Origin: Anaerofilum faecale
GTDB taxonomy: Bacteria > Bacillota > Clostridia > Oscillospirales > Ruminococcaceae
Length of the DNA: 53,604 nt
Assembly: GCA_019114265.1 (NCBI GenBank)
Contig: DXFV01000030.1
Span: 1-53,604 of the forward strand
Reading direction: 5' to 3'
Below, piece after piece: positions 46,834-53,604 of this stretch; the first letter of the stretch is position 1; each line of letters opens with the position of its first letter. Below the pieces are notes generated by a model that worked only from the letters and a program-made list of their open reading frames with translations, did not search any database and was not told the DNA's origin. The position numbers and the translations under genes were made by a program.

Positions 46834-48912
46834 TTATTCGTCGTCGGCGGTGTTGCCCAGCTTCTTGGCCTCCTCGATCACCTTGCTCTCGAGGTTGGCG
46901 GGCAGCGGCTCATAGCGCACAAAATCGAAGGTGAACCAGCCGCGTCCCTGGGTCAGCTGACGCATATAGGTGGTGAAGTCCTGCATTTCGCTCATCGGCA
47001 CCTCGGCCTCCACCTTCTGCAGGCCGTCCTCGTCCGGGCTCATGCCCAGCACACGGCCGCGGCGCTTGGTCACCTCACCCATGATGTCGCCGGTGTTGTC
47101 GTTCGGCACATAGGCGTTCAGCTGGCCGACCGGCTCCAGCAGGATGGGACCGGCGTTGGGCAGCGCGGCTTTGTAGGCCAGCTTGGCGGCCATGATGAAG
47201 GCCATCTCGCTGGAGTCCACCGGGTGATAGCTGCCGTCCAGCAGGGTGGCCTTCAGGCCGACCACCGGGTATCCGGCCAGCACGCCGTGCGCGGTGGCCT
47301 GGCGCAGGCCCTTTTCCACGGCCGGGAAGTAGTTCTTGGGCACGCTGCCGCCGAACACCTTCTCCTCGAACACCATCTCGTCGGAATCGCACGGTTCGAA
47401 CTCGATCCACACGTCGCCGAACTGGCCGTGGCCGCCGGTCTGTTTCTTGTGGCGGCCCTGCGCCTTGAACTTCTTGCGGATCGACTCGCGGTAGGCCACG
47501 CGCGGCGGCGTCAGCTCCACCTCCACGCCGAACTTGGCTTTCAGGCGGGCGCACACCACGTCCAGATGCTGTTCGCCCAGGCCGGAGATGACCTGCTGCA
47601 CCGTCTCGCTGTTCATCGTGTATTTCAGGGTGGGATCCTCTTCCATCAGGCGGGCCAGCGCGCCGCTGATCTTGCCCTCGTCTCCCTTCTTCACCAGGCG
47701 CAGCGCCATCGAATAGGTGGGCACCGGGAAGGCGGGCGCGGGCAGAGCCACCACGCGGCCGGGGGCGCACAGGGTGTCGCCGGTCTGGGCGGCGCTCAGC
47801 TTGGTGATGGCGCCGATGTCGCCGGCGTCGAACTCGTCGGCGTCGGTCTGCTTTTTGCCCTTCACCCACAGCAGCTTGCCCATCCGCTCGGGCTCGCCGG
47901 TGCGGGCGTTCACCAGCGGGGTGTCGGCCTTCAGCTTGCCGGCGATCATCTTCACATAGCTCAGCTTGCCCACGAACGGGTCGGCCACCGTCTTAAAGAC
48001 ATAGGCGGCCACCGGGGCGTCGCTGGTGCACTCCAGCTCCACCTCGTTGCCGGCGGCGTCGGTGCCGGTTGCGCTGGCGCCGCGCGCGGCGCTGGGCAGC
48101 AGCTTCTTGATGGCGAACAGGATCTGGTCCATGCCCTCCAGCAGGGTGGCGCTGCCGCAGACCACCGGGGTGATCGCGCCGGTCTTGACGCCGGTGCGCA
48201 CGCCCGCGGTCAGCTCGTCCGGCGTGAACGGCTCGCCCTCAAAGAACTTCTCCATCAGGGCCTCGTCGGTCTCGGCGACGGCCTCGCTCATGGCCTCGAC
48301 CAGGCCGTCCAGGCGGTGGCCGATGTCGGGCATCATCACCTCGTTCGACTTGCCATTGTCGTAGCGGTAGGCCTTCATGGTCAGCAGGTTGATGTAGATG
48401 AACTTGCCGTCGTCGGCGCGCACGGGCACCACCACCGGGCAGATGGCGGGGCCGAACCGGGCCTTCAGGTCCTCAAAGACCTTGTAGAAGTTGGCGTTCT
48501 CGACGTTCAGCTTGGAAACGTAGATCATGCGGCTCTTGCCGTATTTCTCGGCCAGCTGGTAGGCCTTTTCGGCGCCCACCTGCAGGCTGTCGCGGGCAGA
48601 CACGGTGATCAGCACGCTCTCCACGGCGCGGATGCCCTCGTACAGGCCGGTCTCGAAATCGAACAGGCCCGGCGCGTCGATCAGGTTGATCTTCACGCCG
48701 TCATATTCCACCGGGGCCAGCGCGGCGGCCAGCGATGCGTGGCGGCGCGCTTCCTCGGGATCAAAATCGCACACGGTGTTGCCATCCTCTACCCGCCCCA
48801 GACGATCGGTTCCGCCGGTGGTGTACAGCAGGGCTTCGGCCAGGCTGGTCTTGCCTGCTCCGCCGTGGCCGGCGATCAGGACGTTGCGGATGTTGTTCGT
48901 TGTATAGTTCAT
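46834..48912 (-). CDS. Divergent EF-G-like translational GTPase
   Basis: A 692-aa protein with the full five-domain EF-G layout. G1 is GHGGAGKTSL and G3 is DAPG (DAPGLFDF rather than the canonical DTPGH, so the catalytic histidine is replaced by Leu). G4 NKxD is replaced by SKLN. Domain IV (TGGHGQFGDVWIEFEP) and the C-terminal RGRVLGMSPDEDG are conserved. This matches the EF-G-like paralogues of Clostridia, not the housekeeping fusA found beside rps genes. Nucleotide specificity and hydrolysis may differ. The ATG at 48912 is seven bases from AGAGGG. Confidence 0.88.
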   Translation of the reverse strand: MNYTTNNIRNVLIAGHGGAGKTSLAEALLYTTGGTDRLGRVEDGNTVCDFDPEEARRHASLAAALAPVEYDGVKINLIDAPGLFDFETGLYEGIRAVESVLITVSARDSLQVGAEKAYQLAEKYGKSRMIYVSKLNVENANFYKVFEDLKARFGPAICPVVVPVRADDGKFIYINLLTMKAYRYDNGKSNEVMMPDIGHRLDGLVEAMSEAVAETDEALMEKFFEGEPFTPDELTAGVRTGVKTGAITPVVCGSATLLEGMDQILFAIKKLLPSAARGASATGTDAAGNEVELECTSDAPVAAYVFKTVADPFVGKLSYVKMIAGKLKADTPLVNARTGEPERMGKLLWVKGKKQTDADEFDAGDIGAITKLSAAQTGDTLCAPGRVVALPAPAFPVPTYSMALRLVKKGDEGKISGALARLMEEDPTLKYTMNSETVQQVISGLGEQHLDVVCARLKAKFGVEVELTPPRVAYRESIRKKFKAQGRHKKQTGGHGQFGDVWIEFEPCDSDEMVFEEKVFGGSVPKNYFPAVEKGLRQATAHGVLAGYPVVGLKATLLDGSYHPVDSSEMAFIMAAKLAYKAALPNAGPILLEPVGQLNAYVPNDNTGDIMGEVTKRRGRVLGMSPDEDGLQKVEAEVPMSEMQDFTTYMRQLTQGRGWFTFDFVRYEPLPANLESKVIEEAKKLGNTADDE

Positions 48913-49089
48913 TTTCATACCCTCTTTTCTACCGCAAATATTGGGGACGCGGTAGCAACTTATACAAAAATTTTACCACACTATATCCAAATTTCAACTA
49001 TTCGGCGGGCAAAATGGCGTAAAAACTTTGTGAGAAGGTTTGTGAAAATCTACTATTGATTTTTTCTCACCGCGCGGCATAGGCGGGTT

Positions 49090-49956
49090 TTACCGCCCGT
49101 TTGCCGCCAGCCACCCGCCCAGATCGGCCAGCATGTCGTGCGGCAGCATGCCGGTCTGGCCCAGACGCCGCGCGCACAGGTCCCCCGCCAGGCCGTGCAG
49201 GAACACGCCGCACACCGCCGCGTCGGCCGGGGCAAGGCCGGCGCAGGCCAGCGCCGCGATCATCCCCGCCAGCACGTCGCCGCTGCCGCCCCGGGCCATC
49301 CCGGCGCTGCCGGTGGTGTTTTTCCACAGCCGCCCGTCCGGCGCGGCCACCAGCGTCTCGTGGCCTTTCAGCACCAGCACGCAGTCGTTTTCCCGGGCAA
49401 ACCGCCGCGCGGCGGCGGGGCGGCCGCGCTCCACATCGGCCACCGTGCAGCCCGCAAGGCGGGCCATCTCGCCGGGGTGCGGCGTGAGGATCAGGCCGCC
49501 CTGCGGGTGGGGCAGTGCGCTGCCCGCCAGCGCGTTGAGGGCGTCGGCGTCCAGCACGGCCGGCCCCGCTGTGCGGGGCACAAGATCCCGCACCAGGGCG
49601 GCGGTGTCGGCGCCGGGCGTCAGGCCGGGCCCGGCCAGCAGGGCGCGGCATCCCTTCAGCTTTTCGCGCAGCAGCGGCAGATTTTCCACTGAAGGCCCTC
49701 CGCTCTCCCCCGCCTGCAAGGGCAGCAGCACACACTCGGGCAGCCGCGCGCAGCAGGCGGCCAGCACCGGCTCCACCGACGCCAGCTGCACGATGCCCGC
49801 CCCCGCGCGCAAAGCGCCTTCGGCGGCCAGCAGCGCCGCGCCGCGATAGGGCAAACTGCCGCACAGGCACAGCAGGGTGCCGAAGGTGCCCTTGTGGCTT
49901 TCGGGCGGGCGGGGCGGCAGCAGGGAGAGGACCAGCGAGGCGGTGATGGGCAGCAT
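49090..49956 (-). CDS. nnrD: ADP-dependent NAD(P)H-hydrate dehydratase
   Basis: A 288-aa ribokinase-fold enzyme that repairs hydrated NAD(P)H. Seen: HKGTFGTLLCLCGS near the start, LTPHPGEMARLAG, VLKGHETLV and the catalytic GSAGMARGGSGDVLAGMIAAL. There is no N-terminal epimerase domain (NnrE), unlike the fused YjeF form. The ATG at 49956 is eight bases from AAGGAAG; an in-frame GTG nine bases earlier is too close to it. Confidence 0.92.
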   Translation of the reverse strand: MLPITASLVLSLLPPRPPESHKGTFGTLLCLCGSLPYRGAALLAAEGALRAGAGIVQLASVEPVLAACCARLPECVLLPLQAGESGGPSVENLPLLREKLKGCRALLAGPGLTPGADTAALVRDLVPRTAGPAVLDADALNALAGSALPHPQGGLILTPHPGEMARLAGCTVADVERGRPAAARRFARENDCVLVLKGHETLVAAPDGRLWKNTTGSAGMARGGSGDVLAGMIAALACAGLAPADAAVCGVFLHGLAGDLCARRLGQTGMLPHDMLADLGGWLAANGR

Positions 49957-49988
49957 AGACAGCACTTCCTTTTTTTCGTTTTGCCTCC

Positions 49989-50021
49989 ATTATAGCACGC
50001 GCGGCGCGGATGTGGTATGAT
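49989..50021. promoter_or_regulatory. Divergent -10 elements for nnrD and the sirtuin gene
   Basis: Minus strand TATAAT (49994-49989) serves nnrD. Plus strand TATGAT (50016-50021) with extended TGTGG serves the sirtuin gene. -35 elements are weak. Confidence 0.65.
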
Positions 50022-50058
50022 GAAGAAAAGGGTTTTGCCCATCCAAGGAGGTATCGCC

Positions 50059-50775
50059 ATGACCGAAGAAAAACAGCGTCTGGAAGCGCTGATCGCCCAA
50101 AGCCGCCGCATCGTCTTTTTCGGCGGCGCGGGGGTGAGCACCGAGAGCGGCATCCCGGACTTCCGCAGCCAGGACGGCCTGTACAACCAGCAGTGGGCCT
50201 GGCCGCCGGAGGAGATCCTCAGCCACGACTTCTTCTTCTCCCACACCGCGGAATTTTTCCGGTTCTACCGCGAAAAGATGCTGGTGAAGGCCGCGCCGGG
50301 CGCGGCGCATTTGCGCCTGGCGGCGCTGGAGGCGGAGGGCAAGCTCACCGCCGTCATCACCCAGAACATCGACGGCCTGCACACCGACGCGGGCAGCAGG
50401 CGGGTGTATGAGCTGCACGGCAGCGTGCGGCGCAACCACTGCCTTTCCTGCGGGGCGGCATATGGGCTGGAGCTGCTGGAAAACACCGCCGGCATCCCCC
50501 GCTGCCCGGCCTGCGGCGGGCTTGTGAAGCCGAACGTCGTGCTCTACGGCGAGGGGCTGGACAGCGAAGTGCTGGCCGGTTCCATCGCGGCGCTGCGCGC
50601 GGCCGACCTGCTGATCGTGGGCGGCACCTCGCTGGCGGTCTACCCGGCGGCGGGCCTTCTGCGCTACTACGATGGCGGGCCGCTGGTGGTCATCAACCGC
50701 ACCCCCACCCCCGCCGACCGCCTGGCCGACCTCGTCATCCGCACCCCCATCGGGCAGACGCTGGCGCCGGTATAA
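50059..50775 (+). CDS. NAD-dependent protein deacylase (sirtuin)
   Basis: A 238-aa sirtuin. GGAGVSTESGIPDFRS binds NAD, ITQNIDGLH and ELHGS carry the catalytic His, and zinc cysteines are CLSCG and CPACGG. KPNVVLYGEGL and VGGTSLAVYPAAGLL complete the core. It removes acyl groups from lysine and releases nicotinamide. Start at 50059 behind AAGGAGG. It lies beside an NAD(P)H repair gene with a shared divergent promoter region. Confidence 0.95.
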   Translation: MTEEKQRLEALIAQSRRIVFFGGAGVSTESGIPDFRSQDGLYNQQWAWPPEEILSHDFFFSHTAEFFRFYREKMLVKAAPGAAHLRLAALEAEGKLTAVITQNIDGLHTDAGSRRVYELHGSVRRNHCLSCGAAYGLELLENTAGIPRCPACGGLVKPNVVLYGEGLDSEVLAGSIAALRAADLLIVGGTSLAVYPAAGLLRYYDGGPLVVINRTPTPADRLADLVIRTPIGQTLAPV

Positions 50776-50828
50776 AACGCACACATCCCCTCCCGGCCCA
50801 TATACTGGGCAAAAGGAGGGGATGTTTT

Positions 50829-51587
50829 GTGACTGATTGGATGCGATACGGCGCGGCGGGCCTCGCCGCCACCGTGCTGCCTTTTCTGTGCACCTCCACC
50901 GGCGCGGCGGCGGTGTTCCTCACCCGGCCGGGCGGCGGCGCCAAGCGGATGCGCGCGCTGCTGGGCTTCGCGGCGGGGGTGATGCTGGCGGCCAGCGTGT
51001 TCAGCCTGCTGCTGCCGGCAGCCCAGCAGGCCGAGGCGCTGGGGGTCCCCGGCTGGGCGGCGGCCTGCGGCGGCTTCGCGGCGGGCGCGGCCTTCCTGCT
51101 GGCGCTGGACCGTCTGCTGGCCCGCACAGGGGGCCGGCGGCGGCGTCTGGCGGGGTTTGCCATCACGCTGCACAACCTGCCCGAAGGGATGGCGGTGGGC
51201 CTGGCGGCCGCGCTGGCCCTGAAAAGCGGGGTGGGCCTGGCGGCCGGCGCCGGGGCGCTGGCGCTGGGGGTGGGCATCCAGAACCTGCCCGAGGGCGCGG
51301 CGGTCAGCCTGCCGCGGTGTCAGCAGGGGGAGAGCCGCCCCCGCGCCTTTCTGGCGGGGGTGCTGTCCGGCCTGCCGGAACCGGCGGGCGGGTTCGCGGC
51401 GGGCGCGCTGGCCGGTCTGGCCGCCCCTGCGCTGCCCTGGATGCTGGCCTTTGCGGCGGGCGCGATGGTGTATGTCAGCGCCGAGGAGCTGATCCCCACC
51501 GCCAGCGCCGGCGAGGACCGCGCGGGCACGCTGGGCCTTTTGGCGGGGTTCGTGCTGATGATGGCGCTGGATATGGCGCTGGGCTGA
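50829..51587 (+). CDS. ZIP-family metal transporter
   Basis: A 252-aa membrane protein with eight predicted helices. The metal-binding motif of helix IV is HNLPEGMAVG. The matching motif of helix V reads QNLPEGAAVS, with Gln where ZIP proteins of the GufA type usually have His. It probably takes up zinc or another divalent metal. Start GTG with AGGAGGGG nine bases upstream. It ends one base from the end of the convergent CYTH gene. Confidence 0.88.
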   Translation: MTDWMRYGAAGLAATVLPFLCTSTGAAAVFLTRPGGGAKRMRALLGFAAGVMLAASVFSLLLPAAQQAEALGVPGWAAACGGFAAGAAFLLALDRLLARTGGRRRRLAGFAITLHNLPEGMAVGLAAALALKSGVGLAAGAGALALGVGIQNLPEGAAVSLPRCQQGESRPRAFLAGVLSGLPEPAGGFAAGALAGLAAPALPWMLAFAAGAMVYVSAEELIPTASAGEDRAGTLGLLAGFVLMMALDMALG

Positions 51588-51588
51588 T

Positions 51589-52062
51589 TCACAGCCGGGT
51601 GCGCCGCCAGTACTCGCCCATGCTCTGGCCGGGGGTGCTGGTCACCTCGTTGGCCAGATACCCGGCCAGCTCGCCCGGCTCCCACAAAAGCGCCTGCTGC
51701 ACCGAGGAAAACTCCACCTCGGCGTAGAAAAATTCGCCCGGCTGCCCGGCGTCCACCCGGTTCACTTCCAGCACAAGGCCGTCCGGCAGGGCATAGCGGC
51801 GCTGCTGCTTTTCGATCAGCGGGCGGCCCACCACCTTCTCCAGCCGGGCAAACTGTTCCGCCGTCAGCGGCAGCTCGATCTCCTCGCGCGCCAGCGTGCC
51901 CGCCCCCTTGATGCACAGCACATAGTCGGTGTGTTCGCCGCACCGCTCGCTGCGGATGCGCACGGTGGGCCCCAGCGAGAGGTACCCCTGCCGCATCTCG
52001 ATGCGGGCGGTCTCGGGCAGGGTGGGCCAGGTGTCGGTGAGCCATTTGCGTTCGATCTCCAT
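51589..52062 (-). CDS. CYTH domain protein (triphosphate tunnel metalloenzyme)
   Basis: A 157-aa protein beginning MEIERKW, the ExExK signature of CYTH enzymes, followed by alternating charged strands (VRIRSERCG, CIKGAGTLAREEIELPL, YALPDGLVLEVNRV, FFYAEVEFSS) that line the tunnel. Family members hydrolyse inorganic triphosphate or organic triphosphates. Ribosome site AAAGGAGC. Confidence 0.9.
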   Translation of the reverse strand: MEIERKWLTDTWPTLPETARIEMRQGYLSLGPTVRIRSERCGEHTDYVLCIKGAGTLAREEIELPLTAEQFARLEKVVGRPLIEKQQRRYALPDGLVLEVNRVDAGQPGEFFYAEVEFSSVQQALLWEPGELAGYLANEVTSTPGQSMGEYWRRTRL

Positions 52063-52091
52063 AGGGCTTGCTCCTTTCGTTTTGCGCTTTC

Positions 52092-52124
52092 ATTATACAC
52101 CCCGGGCGCAAAATATGGTATACT
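52092..52124. promoter_or_regulatory. Divergent -10 elements for the CYTH and methyltransferase genes
   Basis: Minus strand TATAAT (52097-52092) serves the CYTH gene. Plus strand TATACT (52119-52124) with extended TGG serves the methyltransferase gene. Confidence 0.7.
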
Positions 52125-52160
52125 GTACCTATACTTTACAAGAAAACGAGGAGCATCGCC

Positions 52161-53387
52161 ATGAAACAGACCCGCCCCTGGCCCGCCTTTTCCGTCACCC
52201 GCAAGGCCGAGACCGCCCTGCACAGCGGTCATCCCTGGGTGTACGACACCGAGATCACCGCCGCCCCCGACACCCTCCCCGCCCCCGGCGCGATCGTGGA
52301 CGTGTTCGGGCCGAAGGGCAGCTGGCTGGGCGCGGGATTTTTCAGCCCCTCCAGCAAGATCCGGGTGCGCATCGTGTCCCGCAATGCCAACGACCGGATG
52401 GACGAGAGCTTCTGGAAGCGCCGTCTGGAATACGCCTGGGCCTACCGCAAGGCGGTGCTTGCGCCCGAGGAGCTGGACTGCTGCCGCATCGTGTTCGGCG
52501 AGGCGGACAGCCTGCCCGGCCTGACGGTGGACCGCTTCCACGACCTTTTGTCGGTGCAGATCCTGTCGGTGGGCATGGAGGCGATCAAGGACACGCTGCT
52601 GCCCGCGCTGGCCGAACTGCTGCGCGCCGACGGCCAGGTCATCCGCGGCATCTACGAGCGCAACGACGTGGCTCTGCGCGAGCGGGAGGGCCTTGCGCAG
52701 TACAAGGGCTGGTATCCGCTGGGCACCGACCCCGGCAGCCCCTGCACCAAGATCTGCGAGAACGGCGTCTATTACGCGGTGGACGTGGAGAACGGCCAAA
52801 AGACCGGCTTTTTCCTCGACCAGAAATACAACCGCCAGGCGGTGGCACGCCTTGCGCGGGGCAAGCGGGTGCTGGACTGCTTCACCCACACCGGCAGCTT
52901 TGCGCTGAATGCGGCGCGCGGCGGCGCGGCCCACGTGACGGCGGTGGACGTGAGCCAGACGGCGGTGGAGATGGCGCGCGCCAACGCGGTGCGCAACGGC
53001 CTGGACAACCGGATGGACTTTCTGTGCGAAAATGTGTTCGACCTGCTGCCCCGGCTGGAAAAAGAGGGCTGTCCCTACGATTTCATCATCCTGGACCCGC
53101 CCGCCTTCACCAAGTCCCGCAAGACCACCCAGAACGCGCTGCGGGGCTACAAGGAGATCAACTACCGGGCGATGAAGATGCTGCCGCGGGGCGGCTATCT
53201 GGCCACCGCCAGCTGCAGCCACTTCGCCACCGAGGAGCTGTTCCGCAAGATGCTGGCCAGCGCGGCGGCCGACGCCGGGCGCAGCCTGCGCCAGATCGAG
53301 GCGCGCCAGCAGTCGCCCGACCACCCCATCCTGTGGAACGTCCCGGAGACCGATTACCTCAAGTTTTTCCTGTTCCAGGTGGTGTGA
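52161..53387 (+). CDS. Class I SAM-dependent rRNA methyltransferase, RlmI/YwbD-like
   Basis: A 408-aa protein. An N-terminal PUA-like domain (GHPWVYDTEI; GSWLGAGFFSPSSKIRVRI) precedes a linker domain and a Rossmann methyltransferase. KTGFFLDQKYNR, VLDCFTHTGSFALNAARGGA (motif I), the SAM-binding VDVSQ and the catalytic ILDPPAFTKS are present. It resembles RlmI, which makes 5-methylcytosine in 23S rRNA. Start at 52161 behind GAGGAG. Confidence 0.9.
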   Translation: MKQTRPWPAFSVTRKAETALHSGHPWVYDTEITAAPDTLPAPGAIVDVFGPKGSWLGAGFFSPSSKIRVRIVSRNANDRMDESFWKRRLEYAWAYRKAVLAPEELDCCRIVFGEADSLPGLTVDRFHDLLSVQILSVGMEAIKDTLLPALAELLRADGQVIRGIYERNDVALREREGLAQYKGWYPLGTDPGSPCTKICENGVYYAVDVENGQKTGFFLDQKYNRQAVARLARGKRVLDCFTHTGSFALNAARGGAAHVTAVDVSQTAVEMARANAVRNGLDNRMDFLCENVFDLLPRLEKEGCPYDFIILDPPAFTKSRKTTQNALRGYKEINYRAMKMLPRGGYLATASCSHFATEELFRKMLASAAADAGRSLRQIEARQQSPDHPILWNVPETDYLKFFLFQVV

Positions 53388-53540
53388 ACGTGAGGTTTTG
53401 CCGAAATGCACAAAAAGCCCCGCTGTTTTTTGGCGCTGCGATTGGCAAATCCCCCTGCCTGTCGGGCTGGTTCGACATGCTTTGTGTTCCGAGTGTGTTA
53501 TATTGAATACGCACCCTTAACAAATATACACTGTCAAACG

Positions 53541-53585
53541 CACGGCGGCGGCTTTGTCCTCTTGTGGGACGGAGCCGCCGCCGTG
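53541..53585. repeat. 13-bp inverted repeat near the window end
   Basis: CACGGCGGCGGCT (53541-53553) is perfectly complementary to 53573-53585, with an inner GTCC/GGAC stem. No clear T tract. Bases 53388-53540 hold no gene, only an AT-rich stretch at 53490-53530 that may be a promoter for a gene beyond the window. Confidence 0.6.
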
Positions 53586-53604
53586 TGTGTTTGGCGGGAG
53601 GGGG

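Noticed and set aside
53388..53604. Small RNA gene at the window end
   Set aside because: A strong inverted repeat exists, but without a clear promoter and T tract; the window ends too soon to judge.

Overview
The window reads as chromosome of a high-GC, Gram-positive anaerobic Clostridia, most like the Faecalibacterium/Gemmiger/Subdoligranulum branch of Oscillospiraceae. This is inferred from gene content and style, not from a database. Pointers are strong GGAGG-type ribosome sites, TTGACA/TATAAT promoters (often extended -10), many GTG/TTG starts, an oxygen-sensitive two-subunit serine dehydratase, a dockerin-bearing secreted enzyme, an LPxT-type surface protein, and a dense family of two-hairpin intergenic repeats. 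No tRNA, rRNA or CRISPR array was seen.

Layout. 1-1.4 kb: end of an ATP synthase operon (atpD partial, atpC). 1.7-2.2 kb: two small XRE regulators. 2.3-5.8 kb (minus): an fmdE-larE-larB-larC operon for nickel-pincer nucleotide synthesis, behind a consensus promoter and a structured leader that ends in an intrinsic terminator against the fmdE ribosome site (riboswitch/attenuator candidate). 6-8.2 kb: URO-D-like methyltransferase and a divergent AraC regulator. 8.4-17.4 kb (minus): a nearly complete aromatic amino acid supra-operon, pheA-aroB-aroC-aroE/K fusion-aroQ-aroF-aroA-tyrA, ending in a MocA-like nucleotidyltransferase. 17.7-19.3 kb: serine dehydratase. 19.5-20.9 kb: membrane glycosyltransferase with a terminator in its leader.

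20.9-22.2 kb holds the most striking object: about 1.2 kb with no convincing gene, lower in GC and purine-rich, starting at a consensus promoter, packed with local hairpins and ending at a textbook terminator. I interpret it as a large structured non-coding RNA. A two-helix small membrane protein starts 33 nt after its terminator.

22.7-34.5 kb: ruvX, a YibE/F membrane protein, a surface module (LPQTN-anchored cohesin-like protein plus secreted dockerin-bearing phosphatase), a Gld-like ABC system with a DUF4340 protein, and an LTA-synthase-like enzyme. 34.5-37.6 kb: HU, a DEAD-box helicase and two GNAT acetyltransferases. 37.8-40.7 kb: an accessory island with a RiPP-type cluster (PqqD-like recognition protein, 140-aa candidate precursor, radical SAM/SPASM enzyme) beside a serine recombinase. 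41-53.4 kb: housekeeping genes, including a lysyl-tRNA synthetase fused to a tRNA-binding domain, greA, a degenerate LytM/M23 protein, an XRE regulator with a palindromic operator, a divergent EF-G, nnrD, a sirtuin, a ZIP transporter, a CYTH protein and an RlmI-like methyltransferase.

The intergenic repeats occur at eleven loci (about sixteen modules). Their stem sequences vary but stay self-complementary, and no copy interrupts a recognisable gene.
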